DNA from: Sediminibacterium ginsengisoli
Lineage (GTDB): Bacteria > Bacteroidota > Bacteroidia > Chitinophagales > Chitinophagaceae
DNA: 6,413 nt
Reading direction: 5' to 3'
Assembly: GCA_943326215.1 (NCBI GenBank)
Contig: CALPSK010000054.1
Location: 1-6,413 of the forward strand
Under the pieces are notes generated by a model. The model saw nothing but the letters and a program-made list of their open reading frames with translations. It was not told where the DNA came from and did not search any database. The position numbers and the translations under genes are program-made. Of the stretch, positions 1 through 6,413 are shown in pieces (position 1 is the stretch's first letter; each line of letters starts with the position of its first letter).

Positions 1-1086
1 AAAAATTTATTAGCACAAAATTTTGCAGTAGTTGCCTTGCAAAGAAAATTATTTAAAAAATCTAATATTGAATTATTTTATATTGACAAGACTGCTTTTG
101 ATTATCCAACACAAACCACTAGCACTAACAGTTCCGCAAACACTATAGGCAACCAGTATAATAGAAACTTTGGTTTTGAATTTAACCTTGCTCCAAAAAA
201 TAATATTTTGTCAGGAAAAACTATTTTAATAAAATCATTTACGCCTAATAAAATAGGAAATGATTTTTTAAACGCAGGTAATTTACAATATAGTAGTAGA
301 AATTGGCTTATTGCTTGGCAACACGAAGTGGTAGGCAATAATTACAATGCAGAAGTAGGCTATATTCCAAGAAATAATTATATCAAGTTTATGCCAAGTA
401 TTACGCGCTTTTTCTTTCCTAAAAGCGGTTCTATCTTAAGCCATGGTCCTCAGTTCACCACCACCAATTATTATAATACAAACTTTAATTTAACAGATAA
501 CACAAAACTATTTAATTACCTAATTACATTTAGAGACAAGAGTACTATCGCCTCTGTCATTCAAAACGAATATGTAGAATTATTAGCGCCTTTTGATCCC
601 ACTAGAATTGGTAAGCAAACCTTGGCAGCCAATACTAAGCATCAATGGTCTTCAGTAGGTTTTAATTGGATTTCAGCACCCCAACATAGATTAACTTATT
701 ATCTATCGGCTCGTAAAGGAGGCTACTATGCCAATGGGAAATTATCAAGTATTACTGGTAATATTGGTTATCGTATTCAACCCTATGTCAACTTTGATGT
801 ATCTGCCACTTATAATTATATTGAACTACCACAACCCTGGGGCAAAAATAATTTCTTCTTGATTGGTCCTAAAGTAGATATCACCATGACGGACAAATTA
901 TTTTTTACTGCCTTTTACCAGTATAACGAGCAGACAAAAAATATAAACTTTAATACTAGATTTCAATGGCGCTATAAACCCGTCTCTGATTTATTTATAG
1001 TATATACCGACAACTACTATATCGGACCTGTATTTGTTAAAAATAGAGCCGTAGTTTTAAAGTTTACTTATTGGTGGAATAAATAA
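1..1086 (+). CDS. DUF5916 family envelope protein, C-terminal part (5' end outside window)
   Basis: The frame is open from the first base (361 codons, then TAA), so this is the 3' part of a longer gene. A TTG at 37 is in frame, but nothing marks it as a real start. The visible protein is rich in alternating aromatic/polar strands, as in a beta-barrel or large beta-sheet. It carries blocks I recognise from the DUF5916 family of Bacteroidota: GYIPR (window codons 120-124), LLAPFDPTR (194-202), ELPQPW (275-280), a block around TRFQWRYKPVSDLF (from 318), and a last strand LKFTYWW (353-359). Family members are usually about 700-850 residues, with an N-terminal CBM9-like sugar-binding domain followed by this region, so about half is missing here. 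An aromatic-rich terminal strand fits outer-membrane placement, which is inference. Substrate and function are unknown. The gene converges on the leftward propeller gene and ends at a shared terminator. The family call is confident; the function is open. Confidence 0.85.
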   Translation, partial: KNLLAQNFAVVALQRKLFKKSNIELFYIDKTAFDYPTQTTSTNSSANTIGNQYNRNFGFEFNLAPKNNILSGKTILIKSFTPNKIGNDFLNAGNLQYSSRNWLIAWQHEVVGNNYNAEVGYIPRNNYIKFMPSITRFFFPKSGSILSHGPQFTTTNYYNTNFNLTDNTKLFNYLITFRDKSTIASVIQNEYVELLAPFDPTRIGKQTLAANTKHQWSSVGFNWISAPQHRLTYYLSARKGGYYANGKLSSITGNIGYRIQPYVNFDVSATYNYIELPQPWGKNNFFLIGPKVDITMTDKLFFTAFYQYNEQTKNINFNTRFQWRYKPVSDLFIVYTDNYYIGPVFVKNRAVVLKFTYWWNK

Positions 1087-1103
1087 AATAAAGAAATGCT
1101 TAA

Positions 1104-1138
1104 AAAAAATACCCTCCTTTTTAAGGATGGTATTTTTT
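1104..1138. terminator. Bidirectional intrinsic terminator between convergent genes
   Basis: Bases 1104-1119 pair with 1123-1138 around a TTT loop (1120-1122). The inner ten pairs contain one C/T mismatch (1114/1128), and the outer six are A-T pairs. A run of eight A (1102-1109) lies on the left and six T (1133-1138) on the right, so each strand reads a hairpin followed by a U-tract. It begins 18 bases after the rightward stop codon and lies 3 bases past the leftward stop. It therefore probably ends both transcripts. Confidence 0.85.
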
Positions 1139-1141
1139 GCT

Positions 1142-4100
1142 TTATAATTTTAAATAGGCTCTAGAAAGTTTTTCTAATTGAGTGTTTAGTTCCTGATACA
1201 CTAATTTTTGTTGTGAAGTGGGTGGAAAATCGGCGCCCATTGTTTGACTTTCTTTGGTGATCGCTAATAGTCTTTCAAATATTTTAGCTGGATTTCTAAA
1301 AATATCCATCCTCGCTCCCGTCAAGTGAATATCAAATATTTCTTTTTCTATAGCATAAATTTGTTTTTCACGCGCAGTAGCTTCTGGGGTATTTTGCTTT
1401 AATAAATTAGCTCGCTCTATTTCCATTTTCTCGATTAAGCTTAAGCATTTTTGCATAGAATTAGTCAATTGGATCCCAAACTCATATTGAGCTTGAATAG
1501 CCGTCATACTTGAATTTAAATTAGGATCTTTTAATACTTGTATAGGTTGCTTCATTATTTCTTTACCTACTTTTAAAACCACCGTATACGTACCTGGCGG
1601 AATTTTAATAGGCTCTAGTCCTGGACCAATATCTAAATCATAAATAACCATGCGTCTATTCCCGAGTGTATCAAATTTTATATAATTTTTATTATCAGGT
1701 ATTGTTTTTAAGGGTGGGAGCACAAGATCATTATGTGCAAGATTCCACCAAATTCTATTCACCCCTTTAGTAGCCGTGCCTTTCATTTTTTGAATGGTAT
1801 CTCCCTTCATATTTAAAATATAAATAAAAGGATTAGAAGAAAGGCTGTCTGCTAAATAATAGTTGATGCTGGCACCATAAGGAGGATTGTTCCCAGTGAC
1901 CATGGAAGATTCGCTATGAATACCTGTTTTATAATTAAAACGATAAGCTTGTCTAGGTGCGTATAATTCATTTTTATTTTTTACCATTTGCTTACTCCAC
2001 TCTCTCAAAGGTGTGATATCATCTAAAATATAAAAGCCTCTTCCATAAGTTGCTAAGACTAGATCGCGAAAGTTTTTTTGAATCGCAATATAATAAACAG
2101 GAGAAGGGGGTAAATTATTTTTTAAATGTGTCCAAGTATGACCATCATCTGGACTAATATATAAACCATTATCTGTTCCTGCATAGAGCAACCCTTTTTG
2201 AACAGGATCTTCTTTAATGCTATGTACAAATGAACTATTACCCGCTGGGATACCCGCTCCTATCTCTTTCCAAGATTTACCATAATTAGTTGTTTTAAAA
2301 ATATAGGGTTTGAAATCACCTAATTGTTGATAGGTAATACTTATATAAGCAGTCCCCGTTTCAAAATTAGAAGGATCAATGCTTCGAATGGTCCCCCATG
2401 GTGCAATGCCTTTGATATTCGCTGTAACATTGGTCCATGTTTTTCCATCATTGGTAGTGACTTGTACTTGTCCATCATTACTACCTGTCCATAAAACGCC
2501 TTTTGTTAAAGGAGACTCAGCAATGACATATAATGTAGAGCCATCAAATGTCATTAAGTTGTCGGAATTAATACCACCAGAATTTTGCTGATGGGATTTA
2601 TCATTGGTGGTTAAGTCGGGGCTAATGATATTCCAAGACATGCCCTTGTTAGAAGTTTTATGTACATATTGACTTCCAACATAGACTACTCCTTTTTGAT
2701 GTTTAGACAATGCCATCGGAAAATTCCAATGCCAACGATATTTCATATCTGCTGGAGCCCAGCCATAGCCTGCTGCTGGCCAAGGGCGCACATCATGTGA
2801 GTAGCCTGTTCTAACATCGGTAACATCTAATCCTCCATCATAACATCCAGACCAAATAATATTATTATCAAAAGGATCGGCTTGAGCAAATCCACTTTCA
2901 CAACCGCCTACTCCTTCCCATAAACCTAAAGGAATGGAACCTTGCATACTAATAGCTGCTGTTCTATAACTATAACCGTCTTGTCTATTACCCATTACAT
3001 GATAAGGCACCATATTATCTACTGCTACATGATACATTTGTGCAATTGGTAAATTAATATTACTCCAAGTTTTACCTCCATTAAAGCTCATATTCATACA
3101 ACCATCATGTGCTACCATTATACGTTCTGCGTTGGTAGGATCAAACCAAATGTCATGATTATCGCCACCTGGTTCATAGGTTCCATTGCCATTGAAACTA
3201 ATGCCGCCGTCTTTTGACTCCATGATGGTAACACAAATAGTATATAATTTATTTTCATTTTGCGTGGATACACGAACTCTTGTATAGTAAGGGGCGCGTT
3301 GTGCCATTGAATGATTTTCATACATTAATTTCCAATGCTCTCCTCCGTCAATTGATTTATATAAGCCAGGAGATTTATCTTCTACTAATGCATAAATGGT
3401 TTGAGGATTACTCTGTGCAATGTCTATAGATGTTTTACCAATAGGATGAGCACTACCACCTGGCAATCCATTATTCATAACTTTCCAAGTTTTACCTCCA
3501 TCCATTGTTTTATAAAATCCACTACCTGGGCCGCCGCTATTTAAATTCCAAGTGGTAAGATTTACTTGCCACATGGCAGCCACTATATTTTTAGGGTCTT
3601 TTTCATTTAAAGATAAATCGCTACAACCTGTATTCGCATCTACAAACAAAATGCGCTCCCAATGATTTCCACCATCTATTGTTTTGTACACACCTCTTTC
3701 TTCTTGTGCTCCATGCATATGGCCCATGGCCGCTACATAAATAGTATTTGTATCCGTCGGATCAACGATGACTTTACTAATTAAAACAGTTTCTTTGAGT
3801 CCTTTATTCTCCCATGTTTTACCTCCGTCACTTGATTTATAAATTCCATTACCATTGGCATGTGCTGGACGAATCACAAATGTTTCACCTGTACCAGCCC
3901 AAACTTGTTGAGGATGCGATTTTGAAATGGCTAATGCACCTATAGAAGAATTATCCATTTGATCGAAAATAGGTTTCCAATGCACACCGCCATCGGTGGT
4001 TTTCCAAATACCTCCAGAAGCTGCCCCCACATAAGATACCATTGGATTACCTGGCTCTCCCACCACCGCTATAGCCCTGTTGCCATCAGGACCAATAAAT

Positions 4101-4210
4101 CGAAACGGCATGGCTGCAAATGCTTTAGAACCAGGCGTTTGTGCAAAAAAGGGCTTTGAGCTAAATAGGCTAATCACCAAAAAAAAGATAAAAATGAATT
4201 GCTTTTTCAT
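1142..4210 (-). CDS. Secreted Asp-box beta-propeller protein (sortilin/VPS10-BNR type), complete
   Basis: This gene encodes 1022 residues and ends in TAA. The start is placed at the ATG at 4210 because it gives MKKQ, a hydrophobic core and a likely signal peptidase I site after A23 (FFA/Q). An in-frame TTG at 4240 would add ten residues before the signal peptide and is less likely; a stop lies just upstream of it. Eleven Asp-box motifs (S/T-x-D/N-x-G-x-x-W/F) start at residues 71, 126, 177, 235, 286, 332, 375, 519, 585, 640 and 686, marking propeller blades. An Asp-box-free, Trp-rich stretch (about 394-518) holds GGCESG and YRWHWNFP. Residues about 770-895 look like an Ig/Fn3-like module (IPPGTYTVVLKVG), and 900-1022 form a charged helical tail. 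Length and order match a large Bacteroidota group often named 'glycosyl hydrolase' or 'WD40/YVTN/BNR-like'. No catalytic residues can be assigned, so that enzyme label is unproven. No lipobox or type IX sorting domain is seen, so a periplasmic or secreted site is likely. It is paralogous to the divergent gene at 4329. Confidence 0.9.
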   Translation of the reverse strand: MKKQFIFIFFLVISLFSSKPFFAQTPGSKAFAAMPFRFIGPDGNRAIAVVGEPGNPMVSYVGAASGGIWKTTDGGVHWKPIFDQMDNSSIGALAISKSHPQQVWAGTGETFVIRPAHANGNGIYKSSDGGKTWENKGLKETVLISKVIVDPTDTNTIYVAAMGHMHGAQEERGVYKTIDGGNHWERILFVDANTGCSDLSLNEKDPKNIVAAMWQVNLTTWNLNSGGPGSGFYKTMDGGKTWKVMNNGLPGGSAHPIGKTSIDIAQSNPQTIYALVEDKSPGLYKSIDGGEHWKLMYENHSMAQRAPYYTRVRVSTQNENKLYTICVTIMESKDGGISFNGNGTYEPGGDNHDIWFDPTNAERIMVAHDGCMNMSFNGGKTWSNINLPIAQMYHVAVDNMVPYHVMGNRQDGYSYRTAAISMQGSIPLGLWEGVGGCESGFAQADPFDNNIIWSGCYDGGLDVTDVRTGYSHDVRPWPAAGYGWAPADMKYRWHWNFPMALSKHQKGVVYVGSQYVHKTSNKGMSWNIISPDLTTNDKSHQQNSGGINSDNLMTFDGSTLYVIAESPLTKGVLWTGSNDGQVQVTTNDGKTWTNVTANIKGIAPWGTIRSIDPSNFETGTAYISITYQQLGDFKPYIFKTTNYGKSWKEIGAGIPAGNSSFVHSIKEDPVQKGLLYAGTDNGLYISPDDGHTWTHLKNNLPPSPVYYIAIQKNFRDLVLATYGRGFYILDDITPLREWSKQMVKNKNELYAPRQAYRFNYKTGIHSESSMVTGNNPPYGASINYYLADSLSSNPFIYILNMKGDTIQKMKGTATKGVNRIWWNLAHNDLVLPPLKTIPDNKNYIKFDTLGNRRMVIYDLDIGPGLEPIKIPPGTYTVVLKVGKEIMKQPIQVLKDPNLNSSMTAIQAQYEFGIQLTNSMQKCLSLIEKMEIERANLLKQNTPEATAREKQIYAIEKEIFDIHLTGARMDIFRNPAKIFERLLAITKESQTMGADFPPTSQQKLVYQELNTQLEKLSRAYLKL

Positions 4211-4286
4211 AAAAAAATTGAATAAGTATTTTAAAATCAATATTTGAATTTAATGAATATTCTGCTAGCCCCCAAGAGCAAATAAC

Positions 4287-4294
4287 CAAAGCTA
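4287..4294 (-). promoter_or_regulatory. Candidate Bacteroidota -7 promoter box for the leftward propeller gene
   Basis: Read leftward, these bases are TAGCTTTG, a full match to the Bacteroidota primary sigma-factor -7 consensus TAnnTTTG. Transcription would start near 4280, leaving a leader of about 70 bases before the ATG at 4210. The -33 TTG is missing: the nearest one-mismatch triplets, TTC (4312-4314) and TTA (4317-4319), are 17 and 22 bases from the box. The call therefore rests on the -7 element alone. Confidence 0.4.
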
Positions 4295-4302
4295 TTATTT
4301 TG

Positions 4303-4310
4303 TATATTTA
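4303..4310 (+). promoter_or_regulatory. Weak candidate -7 box for the rightward propeller gene
   Basis: TATATTTA matches TAnnTTTG at all but the last fixed base, and TTATTTTG just upstream (4295-4302) also misses by one. No -33 TTG is found at the right distance from either. Use of the downstream box would give a very short leader of about 12 bases. In sequence this AT-rich such matches arise easily, so this is only a pointer to where a promoter could lie. Confidence 0.15.
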
Positions 4311-4328
4311 AGAACCTAAATTAAACAT

Positions 4329-6413
4329 ATGATATCGCTTGTATCTACTTTAAAAAATAAGTGTCCACTCGTATTTTCTACTATTATATTGGGACTATTG
4401 ACAACTGCTTCTTTTGCACAAGTAAGCAGTGAACAACTTGCGGGTTTAAAATATAGAATGATTGGTCCACATAGAGCTGGAAGAACAGTGGGTATTTCTG
4501 GTGTTGCGGATCAGCCCAATATATTTTACATTGGTGTGAATAATGGTGGTGTATGGAAAACTACCGACTATGGTCATACTTGGAAGCCCATCTTTGATGC
4601 GCAAAACACAGGCTCTGTGGGCGATGTAGCCGTAGCCCCTTCTAATTCAAATGTAATTTATGTAGGCAGTGGTGAAGGTATTCAACGTCCCGATTTATCT
4701 ATTGGAAATGGTTTATATAAATCAAGTGATGCGGGAAAGACTTGGAGTAATATGGGATTGTATGATGCACAACAAATTGGTGGTATAAGTATTGACCCCA
4801 CTAATGAAAATAGAATTTTTGTAGCAGCACTTGGACATCCTTATGGTCCTAATAAAGAACGTGGTGTGTATAGAAGTTTGGATGGCGGTAAAACTTTAGA
4901 GCAAGTATTATATATTGATGAAAACACAGGGGCTGTGCAAGTATTGATTGATCCAAACCATACCAATATTGTGTTTGCTACTATTTGGGCTGCAAGACAA
5001 GGTCCTTGGGAAAACGGTGCATGGGATGGAGAAGCAAGTGGCTTATATAAATCAATGGATGGTGGAAATACTTGGAAAAAAATAATAAAAGGTTTTCCAA
5101 CTACTACTGAAGATGGTTTAGGAAGAATTGGATTTACCATTGCCCCTAGCAATTCAAATAGAATGTACGCAACAGTAGATGCAGCTAAAAAAGGAGGTAT
5201 CTATAGAAGTGATGATGGAGGAGAGTCTTGGTATTTGTTAACTTCCGATGCAAGATTATGGGGAAGAGGAAGTGATTTTGCAGAAGTAAAAGCCGATCCT
5301 AAAAATGAAGACATAGTTTATTCTGCGAATGTGGTGATGTGGAAATCGAAAGATGGAGGAAAAACTTGGGAAGGTATTAAAGGTGCACCAGGTGGAGATG
5401 ACTATCACCGCATTTGGATTAATCCTAATAACACCAATATTATTGCTATTGGTTTAGACCAAGGGGGCACCATTACAGTGAATGGTGGTGAAACTTATTC
5501 AAGTTGGTATAACCAAGCTACTGCTCAGTTTTATCATGTCAGCACCGACAATGCTTTTCCTTATAATGTATATGGTGGTCAACAAGAAAGTGGTTCTGTG
5601 GGTATTGCCTCTCGTTCGAATGATGGTGGAATTACTTTTAGAGAATGGCATCCAGTGGGTGTAGAAGAATATGGATATGTTGCAGCAGACCCATTAGATC
5701 CCAATATTATTTATGGTGGAAAAATTACAAGGTATGATAAGCGCACTGCGCAAGTACAAAATATTTCACCTACTCCTGTAAGAGATGGTAAGGTTCGTTT
5801 TATTAGAACGGCTCCTGTTTTATTTTCACCCGTTGATAATAAAACTTTATTTTTTGCAGGAAATATAATTTTTAAAACAAGCAATGGCGGTTCAAGTTGG
5901 GAAACCATTAGTCCCGATCTAAGCCGTGAGACCTGGGATATACCTGCTAGTGTAGGTATTTACAATACAGAGGAAGTAAAAAAAATGCGCCAACGTGGAG
6001 TAGTGTATACACTAGCCCCTTCTTATCAAGACTTAAATGTTTTATGGGCAGGTACCGATGATGGACTTATTCATATCACCAAAGACGGAGGTAAAAATTG
6101 GAAAAATATTACACCAGCATCCATTACATCATGGAGTAAAATATCTATGATTGATGCAAGCAGGTTTGATGTGAACACAGCCTATGTAGCTGTGAATAGA
6201 ATTCGTGTGGATGATATGACACCACATATTTATAAAACAACAGATGGTGGATTGACTTGGAAAAAAATAATTAATGGTTTACCCAATGAACCTATTAATT
6301 CAGTAAGAGAAGATGCAGTGAGAAAAGGGTTGTTATTTGCAGGATCAGAAAATGCAGTTTACTTTTCTTTAGACGCTGGTGAAAACTGGCAGTCATTAAG
6401 ATTAAATATGCCC
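4329..6413 (+). CDS. Secreted Asp-box beta-propeller protein, second paralogue (3' end outside window)
   Basis: The frame is open from ATG 4329 for 695 codons to the last base, with no stop, so the C-terminus is off the right edge. The start is firm: an in-frame TAA lies at 4317-4319, and the ATG begins a signal peptide (basic KNK at 9-11, hydrophobic 14-24, likely cut after A30 in SFA/Q). Asp-box motifs start at residues 78, 132, 183, 242, 294, 340, 383, 430, 517, 584, 637 and 680, twelve in all, a few degenerate (for example SLDGGKTL at 183 and TVNGGETY at 383). The sequence aligns throughout with the divergent neighbour, sharing NGGVWKTTD-type, GGDDYHRIW (355-363), AQFYHV (399-404) and ISPDLS (528-533) blocks. 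It lacks the neighbour's Trp-rich insert, and its visible mature part has no Cys. By family length about 300 residues are missing, probably one more blade segment plus the Ig-like and helical end. Function is unknown; a protein- or glycan-binding extracellular role is inference. Confidence 0.88.
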   Translation, partial: MISLVSTLKNKCPLVFSTIILGLLTTASFAQVSSEQLAGLKYRMIGPHRAGRTVGISGVADQPNIFYIGVNNGGVWKTTDYGHTWKPIFDAQNTGSVGDVAVAPSNSNVIYVGSGEGIQRPDLSIGNGLYKSSDAGKTWSNMGLYDAQQIGGISIDPTNENRIFVAALGHPYGPNKERGVYRSLDGGKTLEQVLYIDENTGAVQVLIDPNHTNIVFATIWAARQGPWENGAWDGEASGLYKSMDGGNTWKKIIKGFPTTTEDGLGRIGFTIAPSNSNRMYATVDAAKKGGIYRSDDGGESWYLLTSDARLWGRGSDFAEVKADPKNEDIVYSANVVMWKSKDGGKTWEGIKGAPGGDDYHRIWINPNNTNIIAIGLDQGGTITVNGGETYSSWYNQATAQFYHVSTDNAFPYNVYGGQQESGSVGIASRSNDGGITFREWHPVGVEEYGYVAADPLDPNIIYGGKITRYDKRTAQVQNISPTPVRDGKVRFIRTAPVLFSPVDNKTLFFAGNIIFKTSNGGSSWETISPDLSRETWDIPASVGIYNTEEVKKMRQRGVVYTLAPSYQDLNVLWAGTDDGLIHITKDGGKNWKNITPASITSWSKISMIDASRFDVNTAYVAVNRIRVDDMTPHIYKTTDGGLTWKKIINGLPNEPINSVREDAVRKGLLFAGSENAVYFSLDAGENWQSLRLNMP

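Larger units (their letters stand above)
4211..4328. promoter_or_regulatory. Divergent intergenic control region between the two propeller genes
   Basis: This 118-bp AT-rich gap separates the two head-to-head starts and must hold the 5' control signals of both, unless either is read from further away. The only G+C-rich patch is at about 4262-4280, which includes a GCTAGC hexamer and a CCCCC run. AATATT occurs twice (4239-4244 and 4256-4261), which may be chance in such AT-rich sequence. No riboswitch, hairpin or convincing operator is visible. Neither start codon is preceded by a Shine-Dalgarno sequence, as is usual in Bacteroidota. Confidence 0.6.

Noticed and set aside
37..39. TTG at 37 as the true start of the first gene
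   Set aside because: The same frame is open to base 1, the product would lack a signal peptide, and the family normally has several hundred more N-terminal residues. Truncation by the window edge explains it better.
102..338. 78-codon minus-strand open frame opposite the DUF5916 gene
   Set aside because: It is antisense to a well-supported coding region and has no promoter, signal or domain features.
3064..3501. 18-base exact direct repeat (3064-3081 and 3484-3501), and a 17-base one at 5070-5086 and 6255-6271
   Set aside because: The copies encode the Asp-box GGKTW-type motif (first pair) and TWKKII (second pair). They are coding repeats of propeller blades, not a CRISPR, transposon or regulatory repeat.
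2379..4159. Short open frames at 2379-2591 (+), 3118-3321 (-, other frame) and 3959-4159 (+)
   Set aside because: All overlap the leftward propeller coding sequence, have low-complexity or unrecognisable products, and have no start signals of their own.
4841..5152. Open frame of 103 codons on the minus strand
   Set aside because: It lies wholly inside and antisense to the rightward propeller gene, whose frame shows clear Asp-box motifs. The antisense product has no recognisable domain.
5482..5908. Short open frames at 5482-5664 (+) and 5711-5908 (-)
   Set aside because: They are shadow frames of the rightward propeller gene, created by its repetitive Gly/Asn/Thr codons.
1142..6413. Calling the two propellers glycoside hydrolases (GH74-like or sialidase-like)
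   Set aside because: Asp-boxes are structural and occur in many non-enzymes. No GH74 catalytic Asp pair or sialidase Arg triad can be identified by eye, so only the fold is claimed.

Overview
This AT-rich window (roughly one third G+C by eye) looks like chromosomal DNA of a member of the Bacteroidota, probably in or near Chitinophagaceae/Chitinophagales. Three things point there. The first gene is a close match, from memory of the family, to the DUF5916 proteins common in that phylum. Both propeller genes have Bacteroidota-style signal peptides ending in F-A before a Gln. None of the starts has a recognisable Shine-Dalgarno sequence. Genus-level placement is not possible from the sequence alone.

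Layout. Positions 1-1086 (+) hold the 3' part of a DUF5916-type envelope protein whose N-terminal half lies left of the window. Positions 1104-1138 form a symmetric A/T-flanked hairpin that can end transcription from both sides, since the next gene converges on it. Positions 1142-4210 (-) hold a complete gene for a secreted protein of 1022 residues: a signal peptide, a long beta-propeller region with 11 Asp-box (BNR/sortilin-type) motifs, an Ig/Fn3-like module and a helical tail. Positions 4211-4328 form a 118-bp divergent intergenic region with a good -7 promoter box for the leftward gene. Positions 4329-6413 (+) hold a second secreted Asp-box propeller protein, open for 695 codons and cut by the right edge of the window. 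It would be missed by a search limited to complete ORFs.

How the genes relate. The two propeller proteins are paralogous and aligned along their length, but belong to clearly different subgroups. They sit head to head and share one short control region. Both should leave the cytoplasm by the Sec route. They belong to the large, poorly characterised group often labelled 'glycosyl hydrolase', 'WD40/YVTN/BNR-like' or 'VPS10 domain' proteins. No catalytic activity can be read from the sequence. No mobile element, RNA gene, CRISPR array or obvious new system is visible. The window reads as ordinary cell-envelope genes, and the divergent paralogue pair is its most interesting element.
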